Shown here in pieces: positions 7,636-14,189 of a stretch of DNA of 64,000 nt (position 1 is the stretch's first letter; every line of letters begins with the position of its first letter). The DNA is from Flavobacterium gillisiae (GTDB lineage: Bacteria > Bacteroidota > Bacteroidia > Flavobacteriales > Flavobacteriaceae). Made by a program: the position numbers and the translations under genes. The notes beneath the pieces are model-generated. The model searched no databases. It saw nothing but the letters and a program-made list of their open reading frames with translations, and was not told the origin of the DNA. The stretch spans positions 1-64,000 of the forward strand of contig NZ_FNRD01000008.1 in assembly GCF_900107635.1 (NCBI RefSeq). Reading direction: 5' to 3'.

Positions 7636-8925
7636 ATGGATAAACATCAAAATTTATTAAAACAAGTTGGCTTTTTACTAAATAGCTACAATAAATTAGC
7701 AAAGATAACAGGTGAAAACTTTAATATCTTCTCAGTAATGGGAATGGAAAGCAACGAGGTAAAAACACACTCAGCTATTATTGGTCATTTACTAGATCCT
7801 AATGGAAGTCATGGCCTAGATAATATTCCTTTAGAGTTATTTATCAAACAAATTATACCTAACTCAGCTGAGAAAGAACCGTCAGAAGAAGAAAACTTAA
7901 TCTTAAATCGATTCAATCTAGACATTAAGAGTTGTCAAGTAAAAATTGAAGAACATGTTGGTAAAATAAGTGATGATTATTCAGAAGGTGGACGAATTGA
8001 TGTTGTGGTTAAAGACAATGTGAATGGTGCAATAATTATTGAAAATAAAATCTACGCCGAAGAACAAAAGAAACAACTTGTACGTTACAGTAAAGCTTAT
8101 CCCAATGCACCAATTATATTTCTAACCTTAGATGGTCACGATTCTACTTCAACAAATGATATAAATACAGTAATTGATGTAGAAAGTAATAAAAAATTAG
8201 AAATAAATAAGGATTACTTTTTAATGTCTTATGAAAAAGATATTTTAGAATGGTTAGAAAATTGTTTAAAAGAAGCTGTTAAATTCCCAATGTTAAGAGA
8301 AGTGCTTCAACAATATATTTATTTAATAAAAAAATTAACTCACCAAACAACAAATGCTAAAATGAAAAAAGAAATAACAACCTTAATTAAAGATAATTAT
8401 TTAGAGTCTACTGAAATTTATAATAACTTTATAAATGTAAAACTCAATATACTAGCTGATTTTTGGGATGAATTAGCAGAGTCAGTTAAAACAAAAATTG
8501 ACAATAGTAAATGGGAAGTTAAAATAAATAATAAGTTTTTTACTGGGAATTTTAATTTTTTACTAATTCACGAAAAAGGAAAAGAAAGTATTTATTTCTA
8601 CTATAAGTATAACATAGGAACGAGTAGTAATTTTGTTACATTTCATGGAATAGTTTTGAATCCTAAATTACTCGCCAAATATAAAGGAAGTGATATTTGT
8701 AAAGAATTAAATTTAGCCGGTAATCCAGGGAAAACTTCCGTAATATACAATACGACAAAATTATACAACCTTAATGACGATAACATTATTGCCGAGCTTT
8801 TATCTGAAACTTCGAAGAAAAAAATTATCGATAATTATTCTGAAAAGATTAAGGATTTTATTTCCGAAGAAATGCATGTATTTGACAAAATTTCAAAGTA
8901 TATCGATAACGCGGAAAAAAAGTAA
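7636..8925 (+). CDS. PD-(D/E)XK nuclease family protein (PDDEXK_4-like)
   Basis: The 429-residue product has an N-terminal nuclease core. A helix with SAIIGHLLDPNGSHG (46-60) precedes Asp122 in GGRIDVVV and Glu136-Asn137-Lys138 in IIIENK, followed by EEQKKQLVRY. This is the D-(E/Q)xK arrangement of the PDDEXK_4 group of restriction-like nucleases. The remaining 280 residues are helical with some strands and of unknown role. A perfect -7 box TAGCTTTG lies at 7579-7586. Stand-alone proteins of this group are common in defence islands and mobile regions. Here it lies between genes of the dyad regulon but lacks the dyad itself. Confidence 0.8.
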   Translation: MDKHQNLLKQVGFLLNSYNKLAKITGENFNIFSVMGMESNEVKTHSAIIGHLLDPNGSHGLDNIPLELFIKQIIPNSAEKEPSEEENLILNRFNLDIKSCQVKIEEHVGKISDDYSEGGRIDVVVKDNVNGAIIIENKIYAEEQKKQLVRYSKAYPNAPIIFLTLDGHDSTSTNDINTVIDVESNKKLEINKDYFLMSYEKDILEWLENCLKEAVKFPMLREVLQQYIYLIKKLTHQTTNAKMKKEITTLIKDNYLESTEIYNNFINVKLNILADFWDELAESVKTKIDNSKWEVKINNKFFTGNFNFLLIHEKGKESIYFYYKYNIGTSSNFVTFHGIVLNPKLLAKYKGSDICKELNLAGNPGKTSVIYNTTKLYNLNDDNIIAELLSETSKKKIIDNYSEKIKDFISEEMHVFDKISKYIDNAEKK

Positions 8926-9087
8926 ATCCAAATAATCCCTTCTAAAATCAATACATTTTTCTAATCCAAAAAACCCAATATCGTCGCAAAAAATAGCTAT
9001 TGTTTTTAATTTTTGAAAAGAGACTAAGTCCACTTATCTTACATGTTGTTTACCGTTTAATAATCATCTTTTAAATTTAAAACGGTA

Positions 9088-9121
9088 CGTCACGAATTGG
9101 CGCTATCAAAGTCTTATTTTG
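9088..9121 (+). promoter_or_regulatory. Regulon promoter D (dyad plus -7 box)
   Basis: The dyad CGTCACGAATTGGCG (9088-9102) fits CGnCA-N5-TGnCG and shares the extended GGCGCTAT with promoter C. Its TTG (9097-9099) is 14 nt before TTATTTTG (9114-9121), a -7 box with one mismatch. The ATG at 9136 follows. Confidence 0.7.
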
Positions 9122-9135
9122 CATCAAACAAATAA

Positions 9136-9717
9136 ATGATGATAAATAAAACACGTTCAAATTTTACATGCCGTTCTGGTGGCGCAATTGGTGCGGACAC
9201 CTGTTTTGAAGAAATAGCTGAATCTTTTGGGGTTGCTGTTGATGTTTATTCCTATAAAACAAAAACGCATACCAGCAAAAACAAAGTCGAATTAACCGAA
9301 GCTGAATTTCAAGAAGGTATAGAGCATGTAGAAGTTGCTAACCATACGCTTCAAAAATTAAACTATCAACGATACTTTAAGTTATTGGCTCGTAATTGGT
9401 TTATCGTAAAAAATGCCAAACATATTTACGCTATAACTACCATTAAAAAAGTGAAGGGGAAAGAAATGGTGGCTGGTGGAACAGGATGGGCCGTTCAAAT
9501 GGCTATGGACAATCACAAATCCATTACCATTTTTGACCAAAAGAAAAAATCTTGGTTTATCTGGGATTATACTTTACAACAATTTCAATCATTGGAAACA
9601 GCCCCTAAAATAACTAACATTGATTTTGCTGGTATTGGAGCTCGTAATATCAATGCGGATGGAATCAAAGCGATAGAAAATTTGTTTGAGAACTCATTTA
9701 AAAAACCAAACCTTTAA
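9136..9717 (+). CDS. SLOG-superfamily protein with permuted motif order
   Basis: The 193-residue product carries the glycine-rich SLOG (SMF/DprA-LOG) signatures. SGGAIGAD occurs at 14-21, GGTGWAV at 114-120 and AGIGAR at 165-170. In the usual order of this Rossmann-like family the G(I/S)xR strand comes first and GGAxGAD next; here it comes last, which would be a circular permutation. The SLOG fold binds nucleotides or nucleotide-derived ligands, and relatives occur in phages and defence systems. The gene stands directly behind regulon promoter D and overlaps by position the short gene at 9728. The start may be either of the two ATGs at 9136 and 9139. Confidence 0.75.
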   Translation: MMINKTRSNFTCRSGGAIGADTCFEEIAESFGVAVDVYSYKTKTHTSKNKVELTEAEFQEGIEHVEVANHTLQKLNYQRYFKLLARNWFIVKNAKHIYAITTIKKVKGKEMVAGGTGWAVQMAMDNHKSITIFDQKKKSWFIWDYTLQQFQSLETAPKITNIDFAGIGARNINADGIKAIENLFENSFKKPNL

Positions 9718-9727
9718 AAATTGTGTT

Positions 9728-9934
9728 ATGAAAGAACTACGAATTACATTAACGGAAGAACAGCACGAAAAACTGAAAGCAAAACTAAGTAACGAGGGAC
9801 AAAAAAATTTAGAACACAGCACGCTTTCTGGATTCTCTATTACGCTAAACGAAGCTTTCGCAGGTATGTCATGGCTAACGGTTGATATGAACGGTGAACT
9901 AGATTTGGGTGAAGTGGACTGGAAAATAAACTAA
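9728..9934 (+). CDS. Small unknown protein, 68 aa
   Basis: The ATG at 9728, 8 nt after the SLOG stop, gives a 68-residue product. A longer start at 9686 would lie within the SLOG gene. It begins KELRITLTEEQHEKLKAKL, a strand and basic helix of the ribbon-helix-helix kind, and ends with an acidic WxxDxNGELDLGEVDW segment. It is probably co-transcribed with the SLOG gene and could be its partner protein. No family is recognised with confidence. The short spacing to promoter E of the WYL gene suggests that this unit ends here. Confidence 0.6.
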   Translation: MKELRITLTEEQHEKLKAKLSNEGQKNLEHSTLSGFSITLNEAFAGMSWLTVDMNGELDLGEVDWKIN

Positions 9935-9943
9935 TTGACATAA

Positions 9944-9977
9944 CGACACCATTTGACGCTCTAAAGCTGTAAATTTG
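9944..9977 (+). promoter_or_regulatory. Regulon promoter E, upstream of the WYL gene
   Basis: The dyad CGACACCATTTGACG (9944-9958) fits CGnCA-N5-TGnCG. Its TTG (9953-9955) is exactly 14 nt before a perfect -7 box TAAATTTG (9970-9977). The regulator gene at 9994 starts 16 nt later, as expected for self-regulation. Confidence 0.75.
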
Positions 9978-9993
9978 ATTAAAATAAAAAGAC

Positions 9994-10896
9994 ATGTCCA
10001 AAAAACAATTCATAAAACGCTATTCTCTAGTTATCAATCGTCTTCGTAAAGGCCCTGCTAGTTTTGAGGAAATTCAAACGTTTTTAGCGCAACAATCAGC
10101 CTTAGATGAAGAAAAATACACCATGTCCAAAAGAACACTTCAACGGGATTTAAAAGAAATTCTTTCCTTATACAACATTGAGATAAAAAGTAATAGATCT
10201 CAAAATAGGTACGAAATAATTGAAGATGAGAATGATGACAGGAGCGAACGCTTAATGGAAAGTTTTGAAATTTTAAGTGCTTTAAATTTGTCCAAAAATT
10301 TACAAAATCATCTTATTATTGAAAAAAGAAAACCTTTAGGAACAGAGCATATGCATGGTCTACTGCATGCAATTAAAAACCAATTGCAAGTGCAGTATAA
10401 TTATGAGAAATATTGGGATTCTCAAGGTGAAACAAAAGAAAGAACGGTTTTTCCTCTAGCATTAAAAGAAGCTCGAAATCGATGGTATTTGATAGCACAA
10501 GACCCTATTGATGGAGTTGTAAAAAACTTTGGATTAGATCGCATTTCAAACTTAGAAATATCGAACACTAAATTTATCTATCCAATAGCTTTTAACACCG
10601 AGGAACAATTCAAACATACTTTCGGAATAATTAATAGTGAGAAAGAAGCACAAAAAATAATCTTAAAGCTGTCCAATGCACAAGCCAATTATATTAAATC
10701 TCTGCCGCTCCATCATACCCAAAAAGTAGTTTCTGAAGATGAATCCAAATGTACAATTGAACTCTATTTATGCCCTACTTATGATTTTGTAATGGAACTA
10801 ATGTCAATGGGGAAAGAAGTAAAAGTGTTAGAGCCTAAAGAATTGCAGGAAGAAATAATATCAAAATTGAAAGCTAGTTTAAACAGTTATTTATAA
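9994..10896 (+). CDS. WYL-domain transcriptional regulator
   Basis: The 300-residue product has the architecture wHTH, WYL, WCX. An N-terminal winged helix-turn-helix (about 1-75) has a recognition-helix-like SKRTLQRDLKEI. The WYL domain (about 125-195) holds the name-giving RWYLIA at 163-168 and FGLDRISNL at 179-187. The C-terminal extension (about 210-300) is of WCX type. Proteins of this class sense a ligand, often nucleic acid, through the WYL domain and either repress (BrxR and CapW of phage defence) or activate (PafBC of the mycobacterial DNA-damage response). A copy of the regional dyad lies in its own promoter, so it is the best candidate to bind all five sites. Confidence 0.85.
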   Translation: MSKKQFIKRYSLVINRLRKGPASFEEIQTFLAQQSALDEEKYTMSKRTLQRDLKEILSLYNIEIKSNRSQNRYEIIEDENDDRSERLMESFEILSALNLSKNLQNHLIIEKRKPLGTEHMHGLLHAIKNQLQVQYNYEKYWDSQGETKERTVFPLALKEARNRWYLIAQDPIDGVVKNFGLDRISNLEISNTKFIYPIAFNTEEQFKHTFGIINSEKEAQKIILKLSNAQANYIKSLPLHHTQKVVSEDESKCTIELYLCPTYDFVMELMSMGKEVKVLEPKELQEEIISKLKASLNSYL

Positions 10897-10913
10897 TAAA
10901 ATTCAATTCTGCA

Positions 10914-11489
10914 GTGCCTAAGTTAAAAATCAATATTTTCGGAGAAGGAATAGAAATCAGACAAGTACAATTGGACGCTGATAGGTATCAGCAATGGACA
11001 GAAATCGCATTAAAAAAGAAACGATTACTGCCTGACTTACTGTTGGATCCGTTTTTCTATTATCAATTAAAAGATAGTAGCATTACTTCTATTTTAGATT
11101 TAAATGCCACCGTAATATCAGGGGTCTTGGATAAACCAAAAAGCCAAATTGAAATTTGGTTTAACCGGCACAAAGTGTTGAAAGTAAAACCAAACCAGCT
11201 ATTCAATGAAATGGTATTATTTCCATTATACCAAATCGAGAAAAACAGTGCTTTCAATTCAAACGAATTAGAACCAGGCCTCTATAGTATCAAAAAGGAA
11301 ATTGGATTAATTGCATCGTTAGAATTACAAATTGCTACCGATCGAATTGAAATAGATGATTTTACTTTTACAACATCCGTATTCCAAAACGAGCAATTTC
11401 TAACTGATATCAAATATCAAAACCAAAACTTGAATGTCTTAAAGAACGATACCCTTACAACTTATCAAACTGGTTTTGAGATAAAATAA
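10914..11489 (+). CDS. Unknown protein, 191 aa, GTG start
   Basis: The frame opens with GTG at 10914, 17 nt after the WYL stop, so it is probably the second gene of the regulator operon. The 191-residue product has no signal peptide or membrane helix. Its second half is rich in beta-type pattern (EPGLYSIKKEIGLIASLELQ), and motif ILDLNATVISGVLDKPKSQIEIWFNRHK stands in the middle. No family is recognised. Being tied to a WYL regulator gene, it may be a co-regulator or a protein of the same response. Confidence 0.65.
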   Translation: MPKLKINIFGEGIEIRQVQLDADRYQQWTEIALKKKRLLPDLLLDPFFYYQLKDSSITSILDLNATVISGVLDKPKSQIEIWFNRHKVLKVKPNQLFNEMVLFPLYQIEKNSAFNSNELEPGLYSIKKEIGLIASLELQIATDRIEIDDFTFTTSVFQNEQFLTDIKYQNQNLNVLKNDTLTTYQTGFEIK

Positions 11490-11693
11490 GTACTGTGATA
11501 TGCTCTAATACGCATAAAAGCAGAGTGATTATAGTTTATCAAACAGGGGATTTTTTTACCTTAGAAAGCCAAACGAGAGTACGTTTTATATAAAATCATA
11601 CTCATTTTTCTCATCGTACTTTACACTTTTCTTAACGATTCACAAAAACAATTTAACATCAAAATGTGTGTTATTTAAAACAAAATAACCATC

Positions 11694-11915
11694 TTAGATT
11701 AGAATAACGGTCATTTTACCAACCCTTACCAACTCATTGTTTAAAAATTTTATCGTATCGCCATAATGCAATTTATCATCCTCTATTCTTGCTGAATAAA
11801 AAGAATAATTATTGATTAAGCTATCTTTAAATTCAGGAGATCATTTTTCCCTTGGGAATTTCTCTTGGAACTTTTGAAGGGCTTCATTAAAGTGTTGAAG
11901 GTAGTCGGGAAGCAT
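11694..11915 (-). pseudogene. Short ORF broken by an in-frame TGA
   Basis: On the minus strand an ATG (11915-11913) opens MLPDYLQHFNEALQKFQEKF and runs 24 codons to a TGA (11843-11841). The same frame then continues for 48 further sense codons, through SARIEDDKLHYGDTIKFLNN, to TAA at 11694-11696. The second part reads like real protein with a beta-hairpin-like pattern, so this looks like a gene of 73 residues with one nonsense change. It starts 7 nt after the stop of the 11923-12135 gene and was probably its operon partner. The family is unknown. Confidence 0.55.
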
Positions 11916-11922
11916 TAACGAA

Positions 11923-12135
11923 TTAATCTTTATATTTATTGAATATAAAACGAACCCACATCTTAATATCGTGAGGGTAAGCAAAAAGAGTGTCATTATC
12001 TTTCACCAAAGTTTTTCCAAAAAAGAATCTTTGAAAATCATTTTTAAAAGCAGCGGGTATCCTATCAACAGAAACGAAGTCCTTTACTGTTGAAAGATTT
12101 TTTAAAGATAATATGTCTTGCCTTGTCATTAACAT
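11923..12135 (-). CDS. Small unknown protein, 70 aa
   Basis: The 70-residue product is rich in aromatic and basic residues (AAFKNDFQRFFFGKTLVKD, WVRFIFNKYKD) and has no signal peptide. The start may be the ATG at 12135 or the one at 12129; a -7-like TAAATTTA lies just upstream on the minus strand. It precedes the broken ORF at 11694-11915 with a 7-nt gap. Two short genes in tandem at the edge of a decayed mobile element are a usual setting for toxin-antitoxin pairs, but I recognise no such family here. Confidence 0.5.
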   Translation of the reverse strand: MLMTRQDILSLKNLSTVKDFVSVDRIPAAFKNDFQRFFFGKTLVKDNDTLFAYPHDIKMWVRFIFNKYKD

Positions 12136-12348
12136 AGTGTAAATTTAAGTAATTGATTCTAAATGTACACAGATTAATGGATATTTTAACTATGAAGACT
12201 ATTTAATACCGTGAGAATAGCAGCGTATTTCTCTGTATTAATGAAGTATTTCTGTATTAAAAAGAACATTTCCGTTAAATATCACGGGCAATCAAGCGGT
12301 CTCCCTACGGTCGTTCCCTTTGTTCCGTTCGGCAGTTCCAGTCGCTTC

Positions 12349-12369
12349 ACCCTGAACTCGTTTCAGGGT
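12349..12369. repeat. REP-like palindrome 1
   Basis: Perfect 8-bp arms ACCCTGAA and TTCAGGGT flank CTCGT. Close relatives lie at 12769-12788 and 13727-13747. Confidence 0.6.
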
Positions 12370-12432
12370 CTTTATCGTGATTTTCTTTAGGGTTTCCCTC
12401 CATTCCACAGACACTACACCGCACAAAAAAAT

Positions 12433-12477
12433 ATAGCAGTCCCGCTAAAAGAAAAGGCGGGACAGCTATTTTTTTTT
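12433..12477. terminator. Terminator-like hairpin in element backbone
   Basis: Arms ATAGCAGTCCCGC (12433-12445) and GCGGGACAGCTAT (12457-12469) pair with one mismatch over an 11-nt loop and are followed by eight T residues. It has the form of a rho-independent terminator on the plus strand, although no gene is seen upstream. Confidence 0.6.
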
Positions 12478-12768
12478 GCGCCGTTCCGTTCCTCATCTCC
12501 ACACGGTCACTTCCTGCGTTCGTCGGGGCTATTACAGCCACAATACAGCTTCATTCCGTTCCGCTACGCTACTCTGCAGTCAGCAGTATTATGTCTGTCG
12601 CCCCTTATCTTTTCAGCGGTTGCTCCTTCGCACAGCCATCGGGGTTGGCTCCGTTCGGTGAAAAACCTCACTTTGCCCTAAATCAAGGTTTCCCTCCAAA
12701 AAAAGTCGGGAGTGTTTTATTTTTTCCCCGCCGTTTCACGCTCCTATCCGCTACGTTTCGCTCCGTTT

Positions 12769-12788
12769 ACCCTGATGAAAATCAGGGT
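12769..12788. repeat. REP-like palindrome 2
   Basis: Arms ACCCTGA and TCAGGGT flank six bases. The arms match those of the palindrome at 12349. Confidence 0.5.
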
Positions 12789-12859
12789 CTCCTCCGCTTA
12801 ACTCCCGCGTCTAGGGTGGCTATTCGATTGCCGCAACCCCGCCACTGCGCTCCTCATCC

Positions 12860-12909
12860 GCATAAAAAAGTTCCTTCTCGTCTAAAAAGACGAGACCACT
12901 TTTTTATGC
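12860..12909. repeat. Long imperfect hairpin, 50 bp
   Basis: Outer arms GCATAAAAAAGT and ACTTTTTTATGC and inner arms CTCGTCT and AGACGAG pair around AAAA, with a small internal bulge. The A-run on the left and T-run on the right would allow termination in both directions. Confidence 0.55.
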
Positions 12910-13083
12910 TCCTTGCGGTGCTTGGGGGTGTTTAATTGCCGATTTCACAAGAACGACCCAAAAAGAAGAACAGTAACGAGAATATTTTGTGATACAAGAA
13001 AAAAAATAAAAAAAAGAAAGTAAAGGTAAGCTCCGGTTTCAAAAAGTAAAGTTCAAGCCCTCCGGGTTTTTGAAAATATCTCC

Positions 13084-13099
13084 ATTCGCCGCGGCGAAT
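13084..13099. repeat. Perfect 16-bp palindrome
   Basis: ATTCGCCGCGGCGAAT is fully self-complementary, GC-rich within AT-rich surroundings, and lies between two stretches that echo each other (GGTTTCAAAAAG and TTTTGAAACC). It resembles a protein-binding site more than a terminator. Confidence 0.5.
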
Positions 13100-13229
13100 A
13101 GTATTTTTTCAAAAAAACTGGACTCCTTTTGAAACCTCCTCTTCTTAGACGACTTTCTTTTTTTTTCTTTTTCTTTTAAAATATTAGGGTGCCGAGCGCA
13201 GCGAGGCACACAATCTAAAATCCGAAATC

Positions 13230-13649
13230 ATGCCAAACTTCATCATCAAAACCCATCAGAAAGAAACCATTTACAAGGGAAACCAAATCTTTATTCTCAA
13301 CAAAGGAATGAACAGCGGCAAGCCGCAAAAAGAGCCTTTTACCAATAGTTATGTGATCATTTTTTCATCTGACGAGGACGCCGAAATGATTTAATGGTTA
13401 GCATACAGCCTATGGCAAATGAAATTTTGGCATCAGCATCTTATTGGGTCCGTTATTCCATTTATCAGAATTAAAAACTTCAAAACCGAATTTGACCAAA
13501 AAGTAAATCAATTACTTTACGACTTCGAGCAGCATCAGAAAGATATTGATGCAATCAAAGCGCTAGAACTACAAAAAGAACATCTGGAGAAAAATCTAAA
13601 ACTGATTAATGAACTAAAAAAATGTATTTTGTCTAGGTACTGTCGGTAA
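13230..13649 (+). pseudogene. DUF6943-like conjugative-element gene with in-frame stop
   Basis: A frame from ATG 13230 to 13649 would encode about 139 residues starting MPNFIIKTHQKETIYKGNQI and containing WLAYSLWQMKFWHQHLIGS and VIPFIRIKNF. That is the pattern I remember for DUF6943, a small conserved protein of CTnDOT-like elements. Codon 55 is TAA (13392-13394), where the family has Tyr before Trp-Leu, so a TAT to TAA change has broken the gene. The downstream part (13419-13649) is intact in sequence, which points to recent inactivation. Its role in the parent elements is unknown to me. Confidence 0.7.
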
Positions 13650-13657
13650 ACAAAAAA

Positions 13658-13688
13658 AAAGCCTAATCTTGCGATTTAGGCTTTCTTA
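13658..13688 (+). terminator. Terminator after the DUF6943-like pseudogene
   Basis: Arms AAAGCCTAA and TTTAGGCTTT enclose TCTTGCGA and are followed by a T-rich run. It lies 9 nt after the pseudogene stop. Confidence 0.7.
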
Positions 13689-13726
13689 TAAAATTCAGTA
13701 AAGGTTACCACACAAAAACTGAATTT

Positions 13727-13747
13727 ATTCTGAACTTGTTTCAGAAT
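13727..13747. repeat. REP-like palindrome 3
   Basis: Perfect 8-bp arms ATTCTGAA and TTCAGAAT flank CTTGT. The element AAACTGAATTTATT occurs directly before it and again just after it (13754 on). Confidence 0.55.
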
Positions 13748-13762
13748 CTAATGAAACTGAAT

Positions 13763-13936
13763 TTATTTTTTATTTTTGGTCAACCGCTTTAAAAGAAGTG
13801 AAACCAGAAAACTAACTATCGCTCCAACAACGGCTAAGATAATAGTTTTTAGAATATCTTCAGAAAGGATATTGGGTGCAATACTCAACAAAGTTCCTAA
13901 AATGGTGCCTGATTTTAAAGTAAGATTAGTCTCCAT
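13763..13936 (-). CDS. Small membrane protein, 57 aa (last gene of cassette)
   Basis: This short gene encodes 57 residues starting METNLTLKSGTILGTLLS. A hydrophobic segment (about 30-49, TIILAVVGAIVSFLVSLLL) is followed by a basic tail (KRLTKNKK), the look of a single-span membrane protein. Its ATG lies 11 nt inside the 3' end of the 86-residue gene, so translation is coupled. It ends the four-gene minus-strand unit 15369-13763. The holin-like form and the phage-type neighbours suggest a part in export or lysis, but this is inferred. Confidence 0.7.
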   Translation of the reverse strand: METNLTLKSGTILGTLLSIAPNILSEDILKTIILAVVGAIVSFLVSLLLKRLTKNKK

Positions 13937-14186
13937 CGCTTCTAGATTTTGGAATTATTTCTTGTTCTGCCTTCGACAGGGCTGCTTCATCAACTGTAAC
14001 CTGACTGATAGCAGAAATAACCCCTCCAGCAACAGCAATATATCCTGCAATACTTACCACAGCAACAGGCAAAACAACCGGCGCCGCAATCACACTTCCG
14101 CTTATGGCCAACAAAGCCAATCCAATGGCTCTCAAAATCCTAAAAAATTTAGGAGTTGGAGCTTTCGCTCGTTTTATTACATTCAT
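13926..14186 (-). CDS. Small membrane protein, 86 aa
   Basis: The 86-residue product starts with a basic segment (MNVIKRAKAPTPKFFRILRA) and has two hydrophobic stretches (about 21-36 and 39-60) with many Ala, Val and Gly, then a charged tail. It follows the DUF5675-like gene by 3 nt and overlaps the 57-residue gene. A hairpin of two helices with a short polar tail is typical of holins and similar small membrane proteins. No specific family is recognised. Confidence 0.7.
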   Translation of the reverse strand: MNVIKRAKAPTPKFFRILRAIGLALLAISGSVIAAPVVLPVAVVSIAGYIAVAGGVISAISQVTVDEAALSKAEQEIIPKSRSDGD

Positions 14187-14189
14187 AAT

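Larger units (their letters stand above)
12136..13229. other. Non-coding backbone of a decayed conjugative element
   Basis: About 1.1 kb without a convincing gene. From about 12,280 the base composition changes to GC-richer, with runs such as GTTCCGTTCGGC and CCTCCGGG, and it is full of inverted repeats. Short frames exist in several phases but have odd composition and no start signals. The last 250 nt (CTCCGGTTTCAAAAAGTAAAG, then a C/G palindrome, then TTTGAAACCTCC) are of a type I remember upstream of the DUF6943-like gene in CTnDOT-like elements. I read this as the remains of such an element. Confidence 0.5.

Noticed and set aside
8980..9060. A sixth dyad site before the SLOG gene (TCGTCG region)
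   Set aside because: The sequence TCGTCGCAAAAAATAG lacks the TGnCG arm and a -7 box at 14 nt.
12347..12935. Overlapping reading frames on both strands in the GC-shifted block
   Set aside because: The frames lie across hairpins, have Arg/Ser/Pro-rich composition without domain-like patterns, and lack start signals. They follow from the low stop-codon frequency of GC-rich non-coding DNA.
13419..13649. A separate 76-residue gene on the plus strand
   Set aside because: It is the 3' part of the broken DUF6943-like gene, in the same frame behind the TAA at 13392.
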